Origin: Tubiluchus corallicola
Taxonomy: Eukaryota > Priapulida > Priapulimorpha > Priapulimorphida > Tubiluchidae
Reading direction: 5' to 3'
Assembly: GCA_030141605.1 (NCBI GenBank)
Contig: JAQGDQ010000022.1
Span: 374,001 to 434,000, forward strand
DNA: 60,000 nt
The stretch's first letter is position 1. Every line of letters starts with the position of its first letter. The notes beneath the pieces are model-generated. The model did not search any database. It was not told where the DNA came from and saw only the letters and a list, made by a program, of their open reading frames with translations. Shown here piece after piece: positions 1 through 11,800 of the stretch. Both the position numbers and the translations under genes were made by a program.

Positions 1-435
1 TGAACTATTTCGACCACTTAAAGACCTCAAATACCTATTGCTTGAAGCGTTTTTGACCCATGAACCTGTCAAAAAAATTTTGCGCACTGTAGGTGTAGAA
101 TACTCATTTAGTAATGCAGTAAAGCACTTTGATACTTCAAAAATAAACTTTCAGAATTTTGCATTTTGTAAAAAAATGTTCTAACTGAATAATTAAATTC
201 TAATAATGAATTTGCAGACAATGGCTCACTGTTGTTGCACTTTCCTTAGAGTTACATGTAAAGTAGCAGAACTCCAGTAAAAAACATTTTATAATTATTA
301 ACAATTAAAACGGGCATGCACAGTAATAGGATATTCACACTCTTTATAAAGGGGGAATATCACTGCCAGCAGCAGCAGCTTTTACTGAATTAAAGCTATA
401 AAGTTATAGGCAGAATATAATGGATGACGTCAGAG

Positions 436-930
436 CAATGGCTTTGCATCAGCAGTTTTCTAAGCGAAAATTACCGAAAATAGAACATCTAATTAACTCG
501 TCATCACTCCTCTTTGTGGACCTGTCCTAACATATAGCCCACATCATCGTGTAGCCCTGTTCTTCCTCTTTCTAAAGAGCCATATATCTCTTTCCGAGAG
601 TCCCACCAGGCGCCGCTAATACGTTTTTTCCGCAGGCTGTTTGGTCAAAATTTCGCGAATGGCCCTCTCGCGAATTCTAAATATTAGAATTCTAAAAATC
701 CTACTACACCCACCGCTAAACGGCCTATCTATCCATAGCTGGCACCACCCATGGCCCGTTCCCGTTCTCCAGATCACAGACATACAACTTTTGCAAAAAA
801 CAGCCATTTTTGGAGGCTTTTTCGCCCCCCGTTCCTCCCGGTGGACCTGATTCGAAAAATAAACCCCCAATGGCACGACACTAGATCGGGACCTTTCGTT
901 TGATGTATAGATGTATAGACGCAAATGGTG
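436..930 (+). repeat. Dispersed ~450-bp repeat, copy 1
   Basis: Matches 43057-43508 in order: CAATGGCTTTGC, TTCTAAGCGA, AACTCGTC, CCTCTTTCTAAAGAGC, CGTTCTCCA, TTTTGCAAAAAAC, CCGGTGGACC. It is more GC-rich than the flanks. The C-rich and G-rich stretches give open frames without protein-like content. Confidence 0.75.
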
Positions 931-960
931 CAGTCATCCGAGCTGTAGCCTCGAATCTTA

Positions 961-980
961 TATATATATATATATATAAA
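961..980. repeat. TA dinucleotide run
   Basis: About ten TA units just past the dispersed repeat. Confidence 0.9.
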
Positions 981-2489
981 TATATATACCAGTAGAATTA
1001 ATATATGTATTATATGTATATGTATTATTATCATTAATTTTTATTTCAGTCCAACTGATCACAAGAATTTTATTTAATCCTAATATTTTAATAATACTGC
1101 TGCGTAAAAATAAACACAACATGTTGTTATCATGTAAAAACAAAAACTAATGAACGACGGTTAAAGTTCTGGTTGATATTAAAAGTCTTAATGATTTAAC
1201 TAACTGAAACATGACAAAGTTAAAAATGTTCATATATGTTTAATCAATAAGCCTACAGCTAATATGTTATAGTCACTCTGTCCATGGGGTTCACATATTT
1301 TTTGTCAAGGCTGATAAAATGAAGCTGTCACCAAAAATTGTCACACTAGCATTATAGTTATGCTTCAGTGAGTTTCTCTGTGTTTACAAATTCATTAATT
1401 CTTCTAGCAGAATGAAGTTACTATATCGGACTTGTTTTACAAGAAAAGAACTTTTGTTGCCAAGGCCCACACTTTTGCTGCTTGTATTGTTGACAGTGTT
1501 TTCAATTAATACCACAAGAATTTTCACAACATGCTGTAGGCCTAGTTTTGTGCAATGATTGTTTACACTCTATTAGAATACACCATAATGGACCTATAAC
1601 TTTTGACGGTAGTAAAATATATCACTTTTGATGAAAACATGTTAACGAGTGCAACGACAATCGTTTCTATCAGCTGACTACCTATCCGAACCAAGGTCAA
1701 ATGATGTAATGTAGTAATAACAGCTTTATTTTTAGCCCAGTTGTGTGTGACAGTATCACAACAAGCTGCAGGTACACTCTGCTACGTCATCAGCAGAGCT
1801 GCGTTAGTTCCACCAGGAGAGGTGTAAGTGCAGCTCCATGACGTTTCCCGTGAGATACAAAACAGTTAATTGCTCATTAATTAGACAACGTACTGCTAAA
1901 AAAACTTCGCCAAGTTGTTTCCGGGGAAGGCAACTATAAAATAAGTTTAACTTGATTTTCATGATATTCCCCTTTAAAGGTATTTATCAATAGAAATATT
2001 AACTAACGTCAAGCAAGTACACTAAAACTTATGTAATCTATTACATTATTAAATGTTCAAGTGCTAACAATGCTAATTAGTGAGATAAAACTGTTACAAT
2101 GGGAAGAATGGTATGTACTCAACTGACAATATAAACATATTCATATGAGAAAAAAATTAGAAGTTCAGCATAATATAAGAAAAAAGTTTTTTTAATCTAA
2201 TCCTGTTGCCTGTTGTTTTTCGTATGCAAACGGAGGATAAATGCTTCTTTCAATACCAAAAATAGGTAGACACTATGTTTACGCTATAGTAATAAAGCAT
2301 GACTCGCCCAGCGTAATATGACGGAGTGTTGCGCGCATTCACCGCATGTCCTAGCTAGAGATTACGTAGTAATATAGATATCTATGAGGATATTCAATTT
2401 CACTCAATTCACGGATCTTTGGGATGCGGATATTTACAATTATGGATTTTGAGGTTGTGAATAAACAAGAAAGTGATATATTGCCCCTA

Positions 2490-2660
2490 TCTGACGGCGA
2501 TCCTCATTTTTCTCGTCAACATCTTTCGCGGTACGGCGATCCGTATTTTCTCGTTAATATCGTTCGCCGTACAGATCAATCCGCAGTTTTCTGGTGAATG
2601 CTATCGAGACACGGATCCGTATTTTTAGTTGCTGCAGTTCCGGATACGGATCCGTACCTT
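2490..2660 (+). repeat. Degenerate ~38-bp tandem repeat, five units
   Basis: ATCC-anchored units begin near 2499, 2538, 2577, 2614 and 2648 (spacing 34-40). Each contains a GCGATCCGTATTTTCTCGT-like core. It is locally GC- and CpG-richer than its flanks. Confidence 0.65.
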
Positions 2661-3739
2661 CAGTCACTGCCTGGCTTTAAAAAAGCTAGTTGAAAAGTAG
2701 TTTACGTAATTATAAAATCATGTAATTTGTAAACAGATGCATTTTTCCAAGATATATAATAGTGGCACGTAAACTATAATTACTTAAGTGAGAAGAACTT
2801 GCTTAAATATTATATTAATTAGTAGTCACGTTATTGATAATGTTTGATCATTACCTAACAACCAAGACTAAGTTATATATCAGAAATCACTACATCACAG
2901 CGGCATGTTACCTGCAGCGTACTGATTAACAAGCCAAGTAAATTCCAGTTCACATCCCTGAATAATAAGTAGCGAAGCTGTGTCGGTATTACAGTAAATA
3001 ATGCTCTCAAAGTGAAGCAAAATTGATCACGGCCGCCATTTATTTACACCTGAAACAGCAGCACCATCTATGGAGTACGGACAGAGATTTCTGCATTGGC
3101 GTTGCTGCTAGGCTGTCTCGATTCTATTATTCTATCTTAGGCACTCCAGAGTTAAATGATTTAAAGTAGAATAAATGATTTAAGAATAAGCCTAATCCAT
3201 GAAGTGAGTAATTCTGTCAAAGTCTGTATTTGACATCTTCGAATATTTTTTTCATAATCACCACAGTTCATAAACTGCCACAGCAAAAACTAATAAGCCC
3301 TATTTTATATTCAAGTTTATTTTCATCCTAGATGTTACATTACTAGTATTTATTACCAAGAACATGAAAAATAAAAATGCTTCTCGCAAACCAATTTTCT
3401 TTTACAAGAACAGACTGAGTGACTATCCTTTTACAACCAGTTAGTTTGCTACAAATATTCGTAGTCAAACGTGGTGGTAACTGAAGCTGCACTAACCATA
3501 CCATAATCGTAAGGGAGTGTGAGAACAATTACTGTTTCATTCCAAATGATCTTTGGAAACTGTGAGGTTGAGTGCAATCATTTTAATTTTGCAAAACACC
3601 CACAACTGATAAATAGCAAAATACAAAGCAAACTCTACTTCAATAACCACCACAAAATGTCACGCTACATTATTAGAGCTAGGAGAAAACGAATGTGGCA
3701 TATTTAGGACTACGTTTATTAAATAAATAAAACTGCAAA

Positions 3740-5689
3740 CACAAACTGGTACAAGTATACAACAAATTTTATTGTAGCAAGTCACAGTGACTGGTTACAG
3801 ACAAAAACACTCGCCTGCAAGTGTCAAGCTAACCACAGTATTGAAAAACTGAAACACTATTAATGAAAACATAAATCAAACGTAATTACAATTCAAAAAG
3901 CAAATGTATTAAAAAGAAGATGATTAACATCTCTGAAAAGCATGGTTTGACCCATGAGATGCTGAAACTCATAAAAATTACGCTGGACTATTACCCAGGA
4001 CTGATATAGTAATTTATAATTATCAACATGCAAGTGACTCAGCTGACAATTCTCATAAAGCTTCTGATTAAAAGCAGCTTTTGCTTGGTAAAATATGTTA
4101 TCCAGCAGAAAAGCACACAGACTAAAGATATGATAAAAACGTATCTAAGCATATGCCACACGAACAGCTGCTAAAATGACCTGACCAAATGCTATAACCA
4201 AACACCCGGTCATTGAACACTGAATTCTGATTCCGAAATATATTTGAAAAATTCAAGTTGGTTCACCTGGCTGGCAATGTCTGCATCAATATAGTAAAAT
4301 ATCCCTAAAATGATTTATATATAAAAATACATATCTTCCAACCCCAAGATGAAATGACATTGTTTTGTATACATACAAAAAATTATTAATTTTAAATTAA
4401 ACTAAGTCAGTTGGTATGTTACACTGAGCAAGTATAGTGATATCGGGTAAATGATGATGCATAAAGAAAATGCACAGTAAATACAAAAATAGCTTTCTAC
4501 TACAAAAAATCACTTATATCAGGAAAAAGTTGAAAACCTGCTTAGCGAATTACTTGAACAAAGATCAAGGCACAACATAAATGATATAATATAACATGAA
4601 TTATTGTTACAGTAAAGCCTATTGTCAAAAATAATGCATTTGTTCCACAAGCATGCATTGACACCACTGTACAAATATAGAAATAATTTTTGTTTCACTC
4701 GGGAAACATTATTTACATAGCAAAAATGCATCGACCAACTGTCATTGACAAGGTCAATGAACGAATATGATTCTACTATTGTTTAGTTTTGCACTAATTC
4801 AGAGACCAATCTATGACAAACAAATTCACTTTGTTGCACTTCATACGGTAAACAGTAAACAATAAAGCTGATAACTATCCAAACTACATATCCAAATACT
4901 TCAAAAAGCATTTTTCAAAAATTCATTAAACAATATGAACTATAAGAAGTTACCACTTGATAAAACTGCTCAAACAAAATTGTGAACAGAGGACCACAAC
5001 AGGAACAACATACATCTTCATCCCACATACAAAACGCAGCACTAAAATAGCTCTCAGATGTCATGGTCTTTGGTTACCGTGGAGCTGCCTCAATATATTC
5101 ATTACAGTTTATAACAAAATATCATTAATAAATTATTTACAAAATAGGTATTCTGTAATTTGTGTATTAAATTATAATTGGCAAAAATCACAGAAATATG
5201 TATCATTAATTGTCGTTCATGCTATAGCTGTCGTCTAAATGAGTAGTGCATTTTCATGGCGTATTAACACTAAAGACTTTCATATATATAATGAACTGTT
5301 GAGCAGCACTAAAATGCTAAAACACTAAATTTTACAGGTTCATAATAAAAGTCAGCATAAAATATTACAACACTGAACAAATTAACAATGTCAGAATGTG
5401 AAATTCGCTTCGCGTAGTACCAAACAACATATTACACTGACAGCAGCTGCCAGATTAGCCTTCTGACAGCACTGCTCAAGGCGAATAAAGTATTAAGTTA
5501 AAAAAGATCACAATAGTGAGGACGAATACCAAAGGCAAATCAGCCAGTATCTCGTGCAGTGTAAAAATGACATTTTGAAATTTAACATCATTATGAGAAA
5601 AACGGCCATTATATCCCTCTATTTGCACATATTTGCTCTCTGATGCTCATCGGGATCCCGGACATTAAGATATATACGATAACAGCCAA
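3740..5689 (-). other. Probable 3' UTR of the SH3 gene
   Basis: No SH3-like or other coding exon was found between the stop and about 3.75 kb. The first canonical AATAAA on this strand below the stop is at 3768-3773, which would give a UTR of about 1.9 kb. The stretch is AT-rich with no repeats noticed. Transcript evidence is missing. Confidence 0.4.
3768..3773 (-). other. Candidate poly(A) signal AATAAA of the SH3 gene
   Basis: TTTATT on the plus strand reads AATAAA on the gene strand. It is the first canonical hexamer downstream of the stop. Others follow at 3715-3720, 3349-3354 and 3316-3321. Confidence 0.4.
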
Positions 5690-5806
5690 TCACGTATTAC
5701 CTGCAACTTGCACATATGCGGTAGGAAATATACCTGTCTTACCATGGCAAACACCCTTAAGCCAGTTATCATTTACATTTTCAATCACTTCTATGTTGTC
5801 GCCCAT
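5690..5806 (-). CDS. SH3 gene, terminal coding exon 10: end of SH3 domain 4 and stop
   Basis: Thirty-eight codons plus TGA after a TTATAG acceptor at 5807. It completes SH3 domain 4 (MGDNIEVIENVNDNWLKG, then GKTGIFPTAYVQVA) and ends with GNT-stop. A gtaata beyond VQVA could in principle be a donor to a further exon, but none was recognised downstream, so the protein probably ends here. Confidence 0.83.
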   Translation of the reverse strand: MGDNIEVIENVNDNWLKGVCHGKTGIFPTAYVQVAGNT

Positions 5807-8800
5807 CTATAACAACAAAAATGCTTGAGCAAACAGGTAACCAAAAGTTTCGCAGAAAATTTAAAATTTTAACGAAAAAGGCCTTAAAAGTAAAAGCAGT
5901 TTGAATTAGTAGGATTAAGAGTGAATTTTTAGTTACTGTTTACATTATCCAGGCCTACGAAATAAAAATCATATTTAAGTTTGTTTTGTAGGTCAGAATG
6001 AAAAATGAAATAGGTCTAAAAATTGCACACACTAAAAGTATGACTTACCTTGAAAGACAAGTCACCTTCAACACCACTGTGAAAGTCGTAAATTGCTCTC
6101 ACATTTACAGTCTTCTTCTTTGTTTGCGTGCCTGGGGTGAAAAAATGTGTCATATTAAATTACTGGAACTACACGAGATTTGCAAGTATAAAAAATAACT
6201 TATTACTGTCACTTTCAGGATGTTAGTCAATACAGTCCACATAATTATGTCATTACTCAAAAACATTATACCATAAAATTCATACATAACACGTCACATG
6301 TATTTCGGTGTGTGGAAAAACTTAACTGAATAATCAGATAATTCTCTCCATTCAATAGATGCTTAATATTAAGACTTAATAGTGCTTAAAATTTAGCACT
6401 ATTAAGTCTAGTAATAAGTGTGTGGGTGACCACATGATGGGTAACTATTTAACTACTTACCTTGTCAATTGAGGATGTATAGGATGTATACATATCTGAA
6501 TGAAGCCAATATATCTCTGCTGGTTCAGTATATCATCTTAGAGGATAATCAGATGGGTTCTGAGCCAATCATAGCCATCTACATTACGTAGGCTCAGCTA
6601 CTGAAAGCTGGGTCTTAGTATGCACTTTGCTGGGCTGTTTAAATACAAAAAATTGCCAGTGAAACACTTACGAGGTGCATAGTTGTCCAAAATTTGAACG
6701 AAGTTAACAGGGAACGCACCCTCGCCCTGGCCCTCAACACGCCCATGAAGCCAATCATCATTGACACTACTCAAAATTGTAATCTTGTTGCCTCTCCGGA
6801 GTGAAATTTCAGAAGGTGAAGCAGCGTCAAAGTCGAATAATGCTACAGCAAACAATGGAGAAGCCGGTACTTCCTATCGAAACAGTAAACAATGATAATT
6901 AAATTTACAATAAAATCAGAATTTGAAACACACATAGGAAGAATTCAGGTTTGTACATTTGTTATGCACTTGAAAAACATCAATTCTTCCTTATAGATGC
7001 ATTTTAAAGCCGAAATGTAATTTAGGCTGAAATTTCCTACGGAGTCTACAGCATCAACACTAGTCTCAACATCACATAATCTGATGCCTGCAAAACATTC
7101 AGCTAAAACATCTTTACCAGTTCGATGTCTCAACTTAGACGATGAAAATGAAATGAAAAAGAAACATGGCTTTTGGTGTTTCATTGTGAACATAACTTAG
7201 AAAACATCCCCTAGATTCCAGTAAATGGGGGAACTTATCTCAATCAGTGTATTGCATTTGCTAGATTCTGCTTTTCTTATAACCATGCACATTAAGTACA
7301 TGCTGCCACTAAGTGTTAGATACCAACTTGCAGAAGTCAAGCTGCACAAAAAACGTCTATCATGTGTCACAAAGTATGTACATAAAAACTAGCCGAAGTT
7401 AAGCTGTTTTCTAAATGTATTCCAGCCCAAGGAAAGCATTTTGCTTGTAGATTCGAGCTGTTCATCATCGTTGCAGGCTTTGCAAAAAGTTTTCTTACAA
7501 AAGACCAGATGTCATCAACAGTGCAAACAACTTTGTACGTCACAAAGTTGTTTGCACTATTGATGACATCTGGTCTTTTGTAAGAAAACTTTTTGCATGC
7601 AAACCTTAGGATCATAGATCTATGTGTGTAAATAAATCTATGCGAATATGTAAAATACATGTTAAACTTCGCATTACCTCCTTGGCAGCTGTAGCAGACA
7701 TGGTATCTACACTGTCATGTTCCATAGGAAGGTTTGGTGGAATATGGTTGATAAAATTTGCAGGAAATCTTCCAGTCAGGTTGTGCACTTTTCCTACTAA
7801 CCAGTCATCATTAATCCGAGCTGTAACTTCTATGGCGCTCCCAGCCTGAAAATCCAGTTTAAAATGATTTTAAAATATTTTATAATACAATGTCATCTAA
7901 AAACAGACTAATAATTTCTAACAGCAGACACTTTCATGTTCTTTAATGTGATTAAGAAAAATTAAGCTGCGTTCAATTCTCTATTAGTAATAATCAGATG
8001 CAATTATTAGAATTAAATTCATTTAATACTGAAACTGTATTTACTAATGCACACAAATGAAAATTTTACAAATATAAATACATGAAATTTAAAACGTTTT
8101 ATGAGCAAAAGAAGCCAAGTTTGTTGGTAGCAACATACCTTTCTTTATTCTTTTGCAAGTTTATTGGCAGTGTACAAAGGTATTTACACTGAGGTAAACT
8201 GCTCTCTAACCTAACTAGATGTAAAAAGTTAGAAAAAAACGTTACGAATGATAAAATGAAAAGTAGCAAAAGATTAAAGCAAATTTTTATCCATGGTGAG
8301 TATTTGTGACCACTATGGTTCCATCTGCAAAATCTTGAAATGTGCACATAAAATTACAATACCTTGAATGAAAGCTCCCCAGGCTCCCCTTGAAAATCGT
8401 ACAAGGCTTTCACATATTTATCAGCAACCTGCTGTGTTGCGGATTGCCACGTCTTAGACTGCTGTTGCAAAAATAGCAGATATTTATCAGTAATATAGTT
8501 TCAAGTGATCGCAACATAAACAAGTTAATAAGATACAAGCTTGTCCAAGCAAAACATTCCCTGCAAATTCTTTAACAATGTAAAAAAATTACAAGTCAAA
8601 AAGGCATAAAAATTTAACAGAACATAAATTAACAATGAATATACTTTTTTATACACAAGACAAAATTTGGTTGTAAGTTTTACGTTTTATTTTTGCTAAT
8701 TTTTTAAAAATGTGACGTATGTATAACAAAGCGAAGTATGTAGAATAATTCCAAAATTTGCTGTTCTAAATGAAAAAGAAACTCAGCTTTTGATGTTTCT

Positions 8801-11800
8801 TTCTGAACATAACTTAGAAAACAGCTGTGACTAAAATTCCTTACTTTTTAGCATATGGGAAAACTTATCTGTAAAACAAATCAAAGATGTTCCTGAACTG
8901 AAAAAACTTTCTTTAAGAATGATCTAAATTTCCACAAAATGAGATAAATTCAGTTATTGAGCAATTTGACCCATCTTTGGAATGAATGAAAAGGAAATGT
9001 ACACACAACAATTATTAAACCTCTCCACCCCATGCGACAGCAAATTTGAAGACTTTTCAAAAAAGTTAGAAAATGTGACGATTACCTTAAAAACCTGGAG
9101 AGTTTAGATCGTAAATATAAAAACAGATTATGATCACTGTGGCACGGAAACTAGTTTAGTTAAACATTGTTTTAAACAATTTTGTAGTAATGTCGCTAAT
9201 TCAAAGCAGCACAATGTTATGAGTTTGCTAAATTTTGATTGAGGAACACAATTGTTTTTCAAGCAAACTGAGTTTATTAAAGAAGCTGTTCTGCATTCTA
9301 AACTGGCTCGCAGAAGAAAAGTTTCGTACTGTTTTTATTGTTATTGAGTAAAAACTAAAATTTACTGATCTTTTTATTTATTGTGAGAAAGCAAAGGTGT
9401 ACCATGAGAGTTTAAGAAATGGTGTCATGGTCATGAGACTCACAATAAAACCATGAGATTGGAGAAGTCTCATTTTTTACTAAATAATGTAGATAAATAA
9501 AATATCAAAGGGTTAGTTTGTTTTTCAAATAAAGCAGTAAATTTTGGAAACACTTCCTATTCTTTGTTATGGAAGTACAATTTTAAACATCAGGTTTTTA
9601 AAACATTCTGCAAAAATAAAGCCTAATTTTTTCTCGTGTGTAAAATATATACATATCAATTGTTATTTTGCTAAATGTTTATCCTTTTGACTTCCGGACA
9701 ATCTTGTATTATGAAGACTGACAGAACATACTTCCAAAAGAAAATAACTATATATTAAGAAGTTTGCTAGTTAGACAAAGTTTGCTAGTACCTCGGTATC
9801 TTCGGCTAATGGAACTACGACTTTCACATGGCTTTTTGGAAATATGCCTATTGTACTGCTTTTCTTTCCATAAAACCAGTCCTCATTGACTGAATTTACT
9901 AATATTATGACATCGTCAGTTTGAAACTCTAGTTCATCTGAATGCTCAGCTTTGAAGTCATACAGTGCAATACAATGCGGGTCTGTCAGCTAGAAAACAG
10001 AAGAAAAGATTAAATTGCTGAGTATGAATAATATAGCAATGGCAACACTGTGAACACACAGCATGACATGAACAACTACAGTGTGTCAAATTACTATTAA
10101 TTGGCTTTTACTCTGCTTTAATTAGCTGTACAGTCTATCATATGTATTTGACCCATGCCCTTAACCAAGCTCAGGCTCCAGCAGAACATTGTTATGCTGT
10201 CTCTGCAGTCTGAAACGTCTCTGGTTTATGAGTTTGGATGCAGTTGCTTTTGCATTTCTAAATACTAAGTAAATCAGCAACTGCTTAGCACCCACCTTGA
10301 CCTTTTAAACTAGAATCACGTCATTTACTATAAAAATGTGCAGCAGCACAAAAATTGTAGCACAAGGTACCTAATATTTGGACTCCATCTTTTATATTTT
10401 GGCGTCCATGAGCTCCATTTATTTATCCGAGAAAAACAATTTCTATCCAAAGTACAGACACATTTAATCCGTACTTCCTTTATCACCCACACAAGAAAAA
10501 AATAAATGCAAAACTTTTAAGAAAATTTGATTTTTGACCTTGAACCTTAAGCGACACATTCACTGTATCTGTTCTTCCTTCACATCCCTGTTTCAATCAC
10601 TCTATGGCCTATTCTCTAACAACTGCAATGCTTGGCCGTTCTTACAGCAGTGAAGTTAATACGAAGTTTATGCAAGGATTTTCGCGTGAAAGACCAAATA
10701 CTGATGTTAGCAAACAGACTAAGTTTGTATATAAAGGTCATCAAAGTTTGTTTGAAGTGCCTTATCACTGACTAAGATCTGTGCTCATAATCAAACACGT
10801 ATGTCACCACAAGGTAATAAATACACACAAGGCAGTGGCACATTTTTAGTGCGCAGTTTTATCAGTTGTATAAATTTTATAAGTACTAAATGCTTCTGCT
10901 TGGCTTACTGTTTTCAACAGATCTAAGCACTACTTCATCTGAATTATACATTGAACTTCATGCCATATCATTAGCAGTGCAGACAACTTTGAATAAGTCA
11001 TCATACTTTAAGAAATATCATTAGCAGAATACAGTTATTCTTGCACCTAACCTACAAATATTTATCTGCACTTTTTTGTAAAGAGAACAGCACACCTTCT
11101 GTGTCGTAGTTTTCTTTGTGGCATGATTTGGCACACCTGAAGCCAGTCTTGGTGAAGGTAAAGAACTAAGAACTGACTTGGATGGTAGCTCAATTGAACT
11201 CCTGGAATTAAACAAATCTTAAACAGCTTAACACACGTTTTTAAACAGGACTGTTAAAAAACAGACAGCAAACCTAAATCGGGGACACAGGCTTTCCCTT
11301 GATAGAAATATCCTTAATCCATTAATTCAAAGGAAGGTAGTAAAGACCAAAGACCAGTTTTTCAAAATTTAAATCAAGAAACAACTACTAAACATTATAA
11401 GTGAATACATATCAGATTATAACCGAAAGAGTTGAAAAATACTGAACAATTGCACTTAATAGGAACATTACTTAGTAACTTCAATAACTCTGGAGAAGGA
11501 AACAGACTTCAGTAAGGCAGTTAACATTTCTAACAATAAAGCAATTATGTGTCAGTTTTTCACGTGCCTTTTATTACAATATAAAACAAAAACTGCTAAC
11601 AAAAGATAAACTATTTTAGTTCTAATAAAGTTCTGAGGCAGAAGTTCAAGCATAACTAATTAAATTACTTACTTGTCAGAGCTGCCAGACGAGGACGTTG
11701 ATCGAGTCGAGTCCTTTCGCTTCAGGTACGTGTTTGGAGGGCGAGGGGGTGGTTTTCTGGAAAAAAATGTAAAATAATTTAAGTCCACTTACTAATGGTG

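Larger units (their letters stand above)
1..3739. other. Intergenic DNA 3' of the SH3 gene
   Basis: AT-rich. Apart from the dispersed repeat (436-930), the TA run and the degenerate tandem repeat at 2490-2660, nothing is recognised. A small open frame at 3343-3528 has no protein-like features. Confidence 0.5.

Noticed and set aside
616-1034. Overlapping minus- and plus-strand frames of 69-102 codons
   Set aside because: Both strands are open because of the GC-rich dispersed repeat; the second copy at 43 kb does not preserve the frames.
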